DNA of 64,000 nt. Origin: Phaseolus vulgaris. Lineage: Eukaryota; Streptophyta; Magnoliopsida; Fabales; Fabaceae. Under the pieces are notes generated by a model. That model saw only the letters and a list, made by a program, of their open reading frames with translations. It made no database searches and was not told the DNA's origin. The stretch spans positions 3,629,030-3,693,029 of the forward strand of contig NC_023749.2 in assembly GCF_000499845.2 (NCBI RefSeq). The letters are read 5' to 3'. The position numbers and the translations under genes are program-made. Shown here piece after piece: positions 15,401 to 26,135 of this stretch (its first letter is position 1; the number at the start of each line of letters is the position of its first letter).

Positions 15401-15508
15401 GTCAGGAAAAACATCTTTTTGTTTTAAAAAAATAATCTGAAATATACTTATGCAAATAAATCTTTATTGTCAATTTATATAATTCATAATTATATAATAT
15501 ATAGATTC

Positions 15509-15550
15509 GTGTATCTGTGTTCTATATTTGTGTATCTGTGTTCTATATTT
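15509..15550. repeat. Exact 21-bp tandem repeat (two units)
   Basis: The 21-bp unit starting GTGTATCTGTGTTC occurs twice head-to-tail (15509-15529, 15530-15550). About 330 bp upstream, at 15173-15215, lies GTGTCGGTGTTCGATACTTG followed by TATCAGACACC. The two may belong to one decayed dispersed repeat, but I could not define its ends. Confidence 0.7.
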
Positions 15551-17535
15551 TAGAAATTTTTACGTATCTCCGTTCGTACAGTGTCTCTGAGGTGATAAAT
15601 AATAAAATTGTTTACTATTCTGAATAATGGTTTACCATGAAACCGTCTCAATCAACATTTACTGTCAATAAAATGCAATTTGATTTATATAATTTTGCAG
15701 AGCTAAACAATAATTAAAATATATAAAATTGTTGAAAATTTAATTACAAAACCCTATCAATAAAAATCTCTTAGAAAAACTTTAGAAAATCACCACATAC
15801 TTACAAATTTCTTTTAAAACCTACATTTTTTTTTTTGAAATCTCAATGGAATAAATCCTCTTATTTTTGCAAAATATAAAATTAGAACTTCTAGCAACAA
15901 GAATAGAAATATTGAATATATAATGTTGAACACATTTCCCTGTCGTTATATAAATCTATTACAAATTATTAAATTTCATAAATTCAATAATCCATCCACA
16001 GTACTTTTATAATTTTAATAAATAATAATATTATTACTAAAATAAGCATGTGAAGAATGTACTGTTAGCAAGAGAAGAAAAGGATAGAAAATCAGTTGAA
16101 GTGTGGTGAGCCACTCAGACCTGTGTTCGGTGGGAGGGAATACTCTGTTTCGTTTTCCTTCCCTCCACCAAAGCAGTGCAGAGAGCAAGAAATGGCATTC
16201 AAACTCAAATCACTACCTCTTCCTTACTCTCTCTACTCCTCTCCCCGCCAAAACCCTAATTTCATGCTTTCAAACCATCGTCTTCCTCGTCGTTTCGCTG
16301 CACATTCTCTTCCTCTCAGTCTCTGTCTCTCAAGCACAGCTTCTGCATCCACGTTTCATCGCACTGCCTTCGTTACCGCACGCGCATTTCAAAGTGATGA
16401 ACTCATTAACGAAGGCGAAGAAGACAGAGATGAAGAAATGCCGAGACAGGGTGAGAAAAAGGAACTAGCGAATCAAGGGATATGGAGGCAGATGAAGGAC
16501 ATTGTGATGTTTACAGGTCCAGCAACCGGACTTTGGATATGTGCACCACTTATGAGTCTCATCGATACTGCAGTTATTGGTCAGAGAAGCTCCATTGAAC
16601 TTGCTGCTCTAGGTATTGAAACGGATCAATCGTCGCTTAATCCGCATTATTAAGATTTCTCTTAATTATGAAAAATATATCGTTTATCTTCTTTTTTTCC
16701 TTCGAGCAGGTCCTGCTACTGTTGTTTGTGATTACATGAGCTACGTGTTCATGTTTCTCTCAATCGCCACTTCCAATATGGTTGCCACTGCCCTTGCTAA
16801 ACAGGTTGGTAACAGACACGTGAGATTATTGAATGCTAAATAAGATAGTGTATCGAAAAACTGAGGCACGATGCAATTAGGTCCATATCTGTGATGTTGA
16901 CACCATTGATGTTGTTAAGTATAGTGAGTGTAGTGAAGTTACTCTTATGTGCTACAAGGGAGAATGGTGGTGCCCTGCGGTTTTTCGTCACAGATCTTTT
17001 AACATGGTTTATCTTGTATATAGCTTGCATGTGAGGACAACATAGAACTGTAAAATTTTGTTCCCAGACAATTTTTTTTAGTGGTTTATCTTTACGAGAA
17101 AGTTTATGTAGTGGCTCTATACTGGCATTTTTTTTCTGGTGTTAACACTATGGACCAAAGCTTAAATTTATGCATGTGTAGGAACTAAAGCTCACAGTTT
17201 TCTCTCAGACGGACTAAACTTAGAATGGAGACAAGTATAGGGACCAGTGAATAATTTAACCCAACACTTATTAGCAGTAACGAGCCGGCTAGACAATAGA
17301 GAGTGATCGTAAAACTAAATAACAGATTATTTGAAATTAAATAAGCTCTATTGTTATCTGCAGTTTGTTATTATAAGTAGAGACCATACCTTCTTCTGGT
17401 TTCTAGGCTACTGTATCGTTATGTATCTATTTAAACAAGTGTATACCGATACAAGTGAATACAAATCTCTTTACCAGATTGATTGCTATAACAATATCGG
17501 TGATTAGGAAATTAATGTCTACACTACAGTAAATA

Positions 17536-17790
17536 TTGGCGTGGATGATTTATCTACTACTACTACTACTATTATTTTTATTTGAATTGACTGAATCTAC
17601 ACGGTTGTGTAGACTTCAATTTGTATACTTACACTACAGCTTAGCATTGAATGTTGTAAAATGTAAATACGCTGTGATGCATGGTTTATCTATTATTATT
17701 ATTATTATTATTATTATTTGATTCGACTTAATCTACACGATTCAATTTGTATATCCACCACTCTGCACTTTCAGGACTTATACTGCTCTT
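17536..17790 (+). repeat. Trinucleotide repeats inside a local duplication, intron 2 of MATE copy A
   Basis: A (CTA)n run near 17551-17572 and an (ATT)n run near 17692-17718 each precede a copy of the same segment (GAATTGACTGAATCTACACG and GATTCGACTTAATCTACACG, then TTCAATTTGTATA). Intron 2 of copy B carries one copy of that segment near 28682-28740. The duplication is therefore specific to copy A. Confidence 0.65.
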
Positions 17791-20778
17791 TCACGAGTTT
17801 ATGTAGGACAAAGAAGAAGTACAACACCACATATCTGTTTTGCTTTTTGTTGGGCTATCTTGTGGCATTGCGATGCTTTTGTTCACAAGGCTATTTGGTG
17901 CTGCAATAATAACTGGTATTGAAAATGGAGTGTTTTATCCATCTGTGCTCTTCAACTCATTTTGGATAGCTAGAATGAACCTGAAAGGTTAGTACTGTAG
18001 AGCCAATCCCATAACTGATGATTTTGCTATTTACATGCCTTTTCAGCTTTCATTGGACCAAAGAATGCACACATAGTACCAGCAGCTAGCAGTTATGTAA
18101 AGGTTTGTTTCTACCCGATTTTATATCCTTTGAGTTAAATAAAGACTGCAATCCATGCTCTATAAATTCTAGAAGTTACAGAACTGTTATGGAGACAAGT
18201 AATTTACCAGTTCATAAGCTTTTTTTTTTCTTGTAATTATGATAAAGGTATTATGTAAGATTGCTTTTTTTACAAAGGGATAGAATCTTGTAATATGAAT
18301 TTGCTTCATTAATTATTTTTAAACAATATGTGATGGTGTTCACATCCACTTTTTTTTATGCTGTAAATTTTCAGTTACAGTTTTCTTTTTCTTCTTTCAA
18401 TTTTAGATTCGAGGCTTGGCATCACCTGCCTTACTTGTTGGATGGGTTGCTCAGAGTGCAAGGTGCAAATATGCTATTTATTTCTAACATCTGATTCTCT
18501 GATGTAAGTAGTTGGAATTTTTATGTCAAATCTGAGATACTGCTCCAGTCTTGGTATTCCATTTCATGCAGCAATTGATATCAAGATGAAATACTGTTCA
18601 ATATATCAGTAGATTATTCTTGATATTTTATTGTGTAAAATTCCTTTGCTTTAACATTTCTGAAACAACATCTCTATATCTGGAATATATATTGTCTATT
18701 TCTTATATTTTAAGCTAAGTATGTATTTTCCTCTTTCTAAGTTTTCTTTAAAAAATAATTGTAATTATGAATAACCTCTTAAAGTTTCTCTTATATTCGC
18801 AGAGCTTAATACATACCAAGTATCAATGTTTGCTTTGTCTGATTTGAAGAATATGTCAATATTTGGCTTGTTAAATTAATTAATGGTTTTGGTATTCATG
18901 TTCTGCAGTCTTGGTATGAAAGATTCCTGGGGACCCTTGAAAGCTTTGGCTGCTGCTAGTTTTATAAATATAAGTGGTTGTATAATTTTGTGCATCTGTT
19001 TAGGCTATGGTATTGTAGGGGCAGCATGGGCTACAATGGTTTCACAAGTATGCTGAACTAACTCTTATTTATGATAATATAGTGGCTTGTATTATATACG
19101 GTTGTACTCATTCTCAAAGTACTAAGCTCATTGTGCACTGCTTTTCTCTTCCCTTTTTGCTTCTAGGTTGTTGCTGCTTGCATGATGATTCACACTCTAA
19201 ACAAAAAGGGATATAATGCACTTGCCTTCTCCATTCCTTCAGGGCAGGAAGTTTTGACGATATTTGGTCTTGCTGCTCCTGTATTTATGACAATGATGTC
19301 AAAGGTTGTCTCTAGTGTAATACTAGTTCTGTAGCTTTGTACGCAGTAGTCTAACCTTTTAATATAATCTGAAGTTATGATGTTTAGGTGGCTTTCTACT
19401 CACTACTTATATATTTTGCTACATCAATGGGTACACATACAATGGCTGCTCATCAAGTTAGTTTTATTTCCTGTCTCCTGTTTTTGTGACTATTGCTTCC
19501 TTTGCCTGCTATCTGAGTTTTTTTTTTTCTTTCTTTCCGAAAACGAAATTCTAGGACAATAATAATCTAATTTCTTGCTTCAGGTCATGGTCCAAACATA
19601 TTCCATGTGTACAGTATGGGGTGAACCTCTCTCCCAAACCGCTCAATCATTTATGCCTGAACTGATATATGGAGCAAATCGGAGTTTGTCCAAGGTTAGT
19701 TAGTGTTTCTCATTTATAATGTCACAAATCATTCTCTGATGTCAAAAGGTATTTGCCCTGTCTTCTATCTACGGCCTTTGATCTCTCAACCCCCCTTTTT
19801 CTTGTTTTCATAATATCAAACAGGCCTGATTGCTTCTAAGGTCGCTTGTGATAATTGGAGTTATACTTGGCTTATTGTTAGGGATTGTTGGAACATCAGT
19901 TCCTTGGTTATTTCCCTACATTTTTACACCTGATCGGATGATCACCCAGGAGGTCAGTTCATTCTTTTTTCAAAATTTAGATCACATATTTGTGTTGTCT
20001 CCTCTTTCATTTTAATCCACTGCAACCTGTTTCAAAATGTGTGGCAGTACTATCAATCATTAGAAGCTAAATTGCTTTCTTCCCATGGTTTATTTTGTCC
20101 CTTGAGAGTTTTATGATTTTAAAACGTAGTCTGGATAATAATGATTTTAAAGCCGGAATAGAGACATTAAAATGGTAAGATACTAATGCACAGTCGAACT
20201 ATTATAAATTATACACAAAATAATTATAAAATATAATAAAACATAAAGAGGATTCTTTTGGTTATATTTGAAAATTAAAAAAAGGACCATATTATTATGT
20301 CTCTTGCATTGTTAAAACTTAATAGCAATAGTTGAATTAATAAATAAATTTAATTTACATAAATACTATTAGTAAAATGAGTAAATATGATTTAAAATGA
20401 GCTATTATAAAGATTTTGTGAAATAAAATAGCCACCACATGTAATGTAACAAAGAAGTAGTTGCCAGCAGTGAGGTGATGATGGATGAAGCTGGAGGTAT
20501 CAAATTTGAATCCTGAGATTAGATGTATGTGCAGAGATTTTTATGAATTATAATAATTTGAAATTTAGACTATACATAACTGTTAACTACTGTATTTGTA
20601 ACCTTGCAGATGCATAAGGTGCTGATTCCATACTTTATAGCCCTTGCTGTAACACCCCCTACTATCAGCCTTGAGGGAACATTGCTGGTATGTATGCTCA
20701 CTTCATCTTCTTCCATACTTGTTCTTGTAGGATGTTTACGATCTTTGGGTGTGTTTGGGTAAAACGTGTATTTGAAAG

Positions 20779-20815
20779 TTGCACAGCTGTGCAGAAAAAT
20801 GGCGCAGCTGTGCAA
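20779..20815. repeat. Hairpin of two GCACAGCTGTGC-type palindromes
   Basis: TTGCACAGCTGTGC (20779-20792) and GCGCAGCTGTGCAA (20802-20815) are inverted copies with one mismatch and a 9-nt loop, and each arm is itself nearly palindromic. It lies at the left edge of the intron 11 insertion and is probably part of the element's terminal region. Confidence 0.75.
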
Positions 20816-20915
20816 TTTGTCATGCAGAATGAGGCATGCGATTTTTAATTTTAAATCCCTTTCCTCAACCCTTAAATCCCACATTATATCCTAAAAACCC
20901 TCATCCCCTTCTCAG

Positions 20916-21565
20916 TTGTGCCCCTATTTGACTCACCCCTCAAATTTTCATCTTCCTCGTCCCCCCAGAACCTCCTTAGCCACTCCTTTCACCACCATCA
21001 TATACCTACCCTCCACCACAGTTAAACCAACCATACTCCATATAAAATCTTCCTTATCTCTTTCCCAGGTCACACAACCTTCTCCTTTATCCTACCCACC
21101 AGCTTTCATCTTCTTTCTATCTCCTCCAAATCACCATTATTGCAACTCAGTGGTCTCCAAGCAGAAGAATCCAGTTGTTGGGTCATCTCAACCCAAACCC
21201 TCAAGGGAGAAGCTCTATTTGAGGAAGATGGTGGAAACACCCACTGCTAATTCACTTGATTTCACTAGAAAAAATATGATGCTTTGTACTGCCACACTTT
21301 TTGTGCCACTGGTTACTTGGATTTCTCCTTCCTTGATTTTATAAGCTTGAGGATGATTTCAATTTATGTTTTTGGCAATATGGGGGTGGGCGAGATCTAC
21401 CTCAATGAAGGAAAACTTCTACTTGGGATTAGTTTTGGAATTCTTAGTACTTTGTATATTGGAATTAATTATGGTGATCCAGTCAATGAAGGAGAAGTAT
21501 CATTCAGACAACGGGGTACAACAATGTCGTGGCTGAAATCAATCCCATTTTTGGCTTCCTGCTAG
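20916..21565 (+). other. Coding-like segment without recognised homologue inside the insertion
   Basis: Two overlapping open stretches in different frames: 20916-21344, ending ..VTWISPSLIL, and 21284-21565, containing KLLLGISFGILSTLYIGINY. The first is rich in Pro, Ser and Thr like a leader or transit sequence; the second has a hydrophobic stretch. The change of frame near 21300 suggests one broken coding sequence, possibly a host gene fragment carried by the transposon. I do not recognise the protein, and a chance open frame is possible. Confidence 0.35.
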
Positions 21566-21577
21566 TGGAATAAAGCA

Positions 21578-22442
21578 TGAGCCCCCCATTCACCTATTAG
21601 TGAGTCTTAGTGGATGCTAAAAAAATGCATCTTTTCATCCTTAGTTCCCCCCCTTCATCTAGATTATGCATAGGTTATTAACATCCACCATTTTGGTGGA
21701 GGTGAGTGAAATGGAAAAATCAGTTACCGTGACCTTCTCTTTTTTATGGGCTACTGATTGACGAATAGGAACAACTTGATATTGGTGTCTTGCTTGCTAG
21801 GTGACTTCAAACTATTGCCAATGGAACTTTTAGTGTAGTTGTGCTTGAGGGCCTCATTATCTCGATTGCTAAGTGCTATTGTCATACTTAATTCCTTGAT
21901 CATTTGGATCCCCTTGAAGGTTTACCCACAATGATCTAGTTATTGTACAATTCATGGGATGCATCAAGCTCCACATGTTGTTTATGAACATAAGGTTGGT
22001 GCATACTACTTTGAGAGAACATGGGTAGCTACTGGTTATAGACATTTGTTTGAGGAACTACTAAGTAGCAAGCATCAGTCTTTTGTTCATAAACAAAGTG
22101 TTAGACCTTGATGCATCCCATGGTAGTGTCTAGGTCAATTGTTGGTGAGCCTTCACAGATATTCAGTTGATAAGAATTGAGTATGATCATAATGCTTAGC
22201 AATGGACGTCAGAACCCCAAGCATAAATGCTTGTGGGTCAAGCATAACCCATAAAAAGACGAGGTCAAGGGAGCTGATTTTTCTGTTCGACTCACCTCGA
22301 CAAAAAAAAAAATAAATAGTTGATGCTTAAAACCTATGCATAATCTGAGGTGGAGAAAGAATGTGGAGTTGCAATGCGATGTTGTCCACTCATTAGTGAT
22401 AGCCTCCAGAAAGTTTTTGGGTCAATAGGTGGATGAGGGTTT
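21578..22442. repeat. Long imperfect inverted repeat (fold-back), centre near 22040
   Basis: The left arm contains AGATTATGCATAGGTT (about 21660), CATGGGATGCATCAAG (about 21955-21970) and GTTTATGAAC (about 21983). The right arm contains their reverse complements in mirrored order: GTTCATAAAC (about 22087), CTTGATGCATCCCATG (about 22107-22122) and AACCTATGCATAATCT (about 22331). The outer edges also match, CACCTATTAGTGAG against CAATAGGTGGATGAGG. Arms are about 400 bp each and diverged. A transcript through this intron could fold into a long hairpin; whether it yields small RNAs cannot be seen here. Confidence 0.7.
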
Positions 22443-22950
22443 GTGTTTCATTCCACAAGTAGGAAACCCAATAATGGAATTGAACTCAGCCAATGCAATG
22501 TTAACAACATACCAAGAAGTACTGAGAAATTTCAAAACCACTGTTAGGCATAATATTTCCTTCTATGTGGCAAATCTTGTCCACCCCACATTGCCTAACA
22601 AAATTGAAATCATCCCTCAAAACTAGGAGATCAAGGGAGGTGAAATCCAAGTACACATAGTGGTATGACCATACATAACATTGTACCTTGTCTAATGGAA
22701 AGGGTAAGGAATACAAGAACCAAAATTGTTGGTGGGCGGTTGCCATGTTATTTTTTTGTACGATAAATGTTAGTTTTTCCGTTGGGGGGACTCAAACCCA
22801 CGATTAGGATGAGTACGGGTAGTAGCTATCCACTACCCCCGATTACCCGTTTAAAATTACCTGTGGATTATTTTATACCCTTAGATATTTATTTTTTGTA
22901 AATTTTAAAAATGGTTATCTGAATATAAATTCAAATAAAAAAATTATCCT

Positions 22951-23240
22951 TGTTGGAGATCCCACATCGACTAGAGATTAGAGTCTTTCATTGTATATAA
23001 GTAGGTGCAAACCTCAACCCTATGAGCCGGTTTAATGGGGTTGAGTTAGGCTTAAAGTCCACTTCGTAATATGGTATCAGAGCCCTTTCGAGCCTATCCT
23101 AGCGAGTGTTTGTGTTGGGCCTATCGTGCCACCCGCTATCGGGCCGCTATCGAACCACCCATAATATATAATCCCACGCACGAGTTGGTAGTCTCAGCAT
23201 GAGGGGTGGGTTGGAGATTCCACATTAGTCTAGCTCAGTT
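22951..23240 (+). mobile_element. TRIM-type LTR retroelement (non-coding)
   Basis: A short LTR starts TGTTGGAGATCCCACATCGA at 22951 and runs to about 23070. It is followed directly by TGGTATCAGAGC (23072-23083), the primer-binding site complementary to the 3' end of initiator tRNA-Met. An internal segment of about 120 bp with no coding capacity follows, then a purine tract GAGGGGTGGG (23201-23210) and the start of a decayed 3' LTR (GGTTGGAGATTCCACATTAG). Small size, lack of genes and this PBS define TRIM elements, which depend on enzymes of other retrotransposons. It sits in intron 11 of MATE copy A, sense to the gene. Confidence 0.8.
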
Positions 23241-23962
23241 GATTGAACAAGATGTGAGTTATTCTAAACTCCTTACCATGTGTTTAATTTCTATGGATAA
23301 AAGAAATAAAATTCAATTATTAGTCTTTTTAAAAAAACAAAGTTAAATAAGTCTACTTTGTGTGTTTCATTAACTCTCTCAATATCTAAATTCTGTTGTT
23401 TCAAGTTGAATTAATATTTTGATATTTTTTTATCATAATGGTATCTAATGCTTATTTGATGATGATTTAATTTTATGCCCAGTATTGCAACTCATTAGAA
23501 ACAGGGACCTCTGCATGTGCCACATAATAACTGCTATTGCAACTTCAATGTATGTTTACTCGTGCAGGCTGGGCGGGATCTGAGATATATAAGTTTGTCA
23601 ATGACTGGATGCTTTTGCGTGGGTTCACTAGTATTATGGGTAAACACCTTTCCTTGAACTCCTGGCATATTGCTTCACCAATTTTGCCTGAAACATCCAA
23701 TTTTTTGTGATGCCCAGGCCTTGAGTAGTAGATTTGGTTTGCTAGGTTGCTGGTTTTCCCTCGCAATATTTCAATGGGTAAGAATATGACCTAGACTTGT
23801 ACTAAGTTAAAGCACCAGTTCCTTAAGTATCCTGATTTTCAATTCTGTTATGGTTGTTAGGCTCGGTTTTCGATGGCCCTCCTGCGCCTTCTTTCTCCCA
23901 AGGGCATTTTATACTCGGAAGATACAGGCCAGTATGAGCTGCTAAAGCTAAAGACTGCTTAG

Positions 23963-26135
23963 TTTGTGTCCCTGCTTTTATACTTATATTATATTTCATC
24001 ACACAAGTTACAAGGACAGAAGACTGTTGGGTCATCTCAACCCACGGGTCATTAGTTTTATAATTCATTTTATCTGTGTTAGATTGGATTGAATAAATGA
24101 TTTTTCCTTCTAGTAGCATAAAAAATAATTCAGATCCTTGTAGTGGTGCAATTTGTATTGGTTTATGTAATACTTTTCTTTTTAATTTTGTATTTTTTTA
24201 ATGATTTTTATTTAACTGCCATCTTCAAGGTTTAGAATAATAGTAATTACACTTTTATCATTTATATAAACTGTCACTTAATATTTAATTAATTTACATA
24301 TATTTGTATATTATGGTATAGAAATGAAAAATATGAAATAGAAAATTTTATAAATATTTATTAAAGTCAAGAAAATTTGTATTTTTTAATCTTTTAAGAG
24401 AATCTTAAATTATACCTAAAAAGAAAGTAGTATGGTATGACTTATTACTTCGGTTGTAAACCATTAACTAAGGGCCTTCAGAACAATTCTCATTTCCCTC
24501 AATTAATTTTGAAAAATTGTATATGCTTGAGAAATGAAACATTTATTTTCTGACTTGGTATTCTTTTAGGATTCTGTGACAATTGCGATATACAATTGTG
24601 GTTTGTATAAAACTAATCCTGAGGAAAATGTTATGTTTGGTAGTAAATGAATTTTGTGGTGAGGACTATTGAAGGATAGCACTTGTATGATACAATTGGA
24701 TAACACATGATCATCTTTTTCAGCATCGAGTTATCTTAACATCTAGAAATGAGATTGTTATCAAGTTGCATGCTGATATTGACTCCGGGTGATAGTCTTT
24801 GCTTATTGAATGAAGCCATGGATTTCAAAGGAGAATGTTGATACTTTGGTTTTTTTTAAACCATTTCTTCCAAATCACCATTTAGAACTCAAAATCGGTG
24901 TTCATGTTATATTGATAATCATGCATATAGTTTTTGGATTATACAATGGTATAAGGTTTATAATCACTAAAGTGAGTTGTTCTCTTCCACAAGCAAAGTA
25001 AGTTTGAGGGATATTATTTGGCAAAAGGTTTTTATTTCTTTATTGTCATTATTTCCATTGCATAATGAAATTCCTTCTAACTTTTCAGACTTTTTTGTTT
25101 TTTTAGTGAAAATAAATAAGAGTTAAGGACAATGCCACCAATTATACATAGAAGCAATCTCAAAAAATTTAATTAAGGGTGGACAAAAACTCCAATTAAA
25201 CTAATCAATATATCAATAGCAGTTCAAGTTCAAAGCAACTCAAATTTTAATTTAAATGATAGTTTTCATTTTAAATTTGTATTCAAATTTCTATTTAAAG
25301 AATATTTTGGATTCTAAAATACAACACTGAGGTCTTACAAAATTTATATCACGTCAATTTTTTTATACAGAAATAATGAATACAAGTTTGTCTCGATCTA
25401 TATGTGGTTTTGATTTTTATTTTCAGAACACAAAAAGCTATTCCGATTTTATTTTTCTGGAATGTATTATTTTTTATTCTAGATTTTTATTTTTGGAATA
25501 AAGGATATTTTCGAAATTTTATAATTGTGTTGAGTGCAGTTTAAAAAATATTAGGTGTAGGAAGAATTTGCCCGAAAATGAACAGAATGTGAAGAAGGAA
25601 TTTGGGCTTTCAATCTGGAAGGATCAAGAATGTAAAATTTGTAGTGGATAGAGACACCTCGTACAAACTACAAATATGAATTGGACGTGGAGGGTTTTGA
25701 AGGTGGCATTTAGACACTAATCATGTGCCCGTGCCTCTTCGTTCTCATTCGACGAGACTGCAAGTTCAAATCTCGTGATTGGGTTCTTCAGCGAAGACCA
25801 TAGAGATATATGAACAACAACATGCATGTGCACTTGCACCCTCCAAAATCACATCACTCATTTGTATTTTATTCAATCAGTGCGAGTTTTTTTTCCTGGA
25901 ATTGATCGGGTGGATGAAAACAAAATGGTTGAGAGACTTATGCCCCTTGATTCTGTAACCACATCAATTTGTGATGGTGACCCAAATAAAAAAAATTAAA
26001 TGCTGTTAATTCCTTTTTTGTATTTTAAAACTAAAAATGGAAAACTCGCCGACGCCCAACACAGCCTAACGATTTTCGGTTATAATTCGCTTTCGTTTCG
26101 TTTCGTTTCGTTCGCCAAAGCCGAGAGAGCGAAGA
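23963..26135. other. Spacer between the two MATE copies
   Basis: Contains the 3' UTR of copy A and the promoter and 5' leader of copy B. Just before the copy B start there is a short (TTTCG)n run at about 26088-26112. The open frame at 24810-25001 resembles nothing known to me. No RNA gene or element with clear ends was seen. Confidence 0.6.

Larger units (their letters stand above)
6766..16191. other. AT-rich spacer between squalene synthase and the MATE pair
   Basis: About 9.4 kb of very AT-rich DNA. The left end holds the squalene synthase 5' UTR and promoter, and the right end the promoter of the first MATE copy. Short open frames are present but none resembles a known protein. The stretch around 11560-11800 is less AT-rich. 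Repeats seen inside are listed separately. Confidence 0.6.
20740..22950. mobile_element. Insertion in intron 11 of MATE copy A (unclassified, composite)
   Basis: Intron 11 is 2880 bp in copy A (20688-23567) and 362 bp in copy B (31982-32343). The extra DNA begins near 20745 with GGGTGTGTTTGGGT, a sequence often seen at ends of plant MITEs. A short GCACAGCTGTGC hairpin follows, then an open stretch without homologue (about 20916-21565), then a long fold-back (21578-22442). The first codons of a frame at 22429-22626 (GLCFIPQVGNPIMELNSA) weakly recall FAR1-type proteins, which would fit a Mutator-derived element, but this is not secure. No target-site duplication was identified. A TRIM lies immediately downstream. 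Confidence 0.55.
16192..23962 (+). pseudogene. EDS5/DTX46-like plastid MATE transporter, copy A, with nonsense codon
   Basis: Homologue of the chloroplast-envelope MATE carriers EDS5 and EDS5H (DTX46); EDS5 exports the salicylate precursor isochorismate. Fourteen exons: 16192-16612, 16710-16804, 17807-17915, 18047-18102, 18407-18462, 18909-19047, 19167-19304, 19388-19456, 19584-19694, 19824-19952, 20610-20687, 23568-23639, 23718-23777, 23861-23962. Every exon has the same length as in copy B, so there are no frameshifts. The second codon of exon 10 is TGA (19827-19829) where copy B has CAA. This would end the product at 399 of 544 residues, before the hydrophobic segment [14 protein letters not shown]. 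The N-terminus is Ser-rich (transit peptide), then [20 protein letters not shown] opens the MATE domain. All splice sites are GT-AG. It is a recent pseudogene, a truncated product or an allele; expression is unknown. Confidence 0.85.

Noticed and set aside
16096..16191. N-terminal extension of MATE copy A upstream of MAFKLK
   Set aside because: The extended frame begins at a TTG, not an ATG. The first in-frame ATG (16192) matches the start of copy B.
25735..25790. tRNA-like T arm (GCAAGTTCAAATCTCG), possible tRNA or SINE
   Set aside because: No A-box, anticodon arm or acceptor pairing could be found upstream, and the T-stem pairs poorly.
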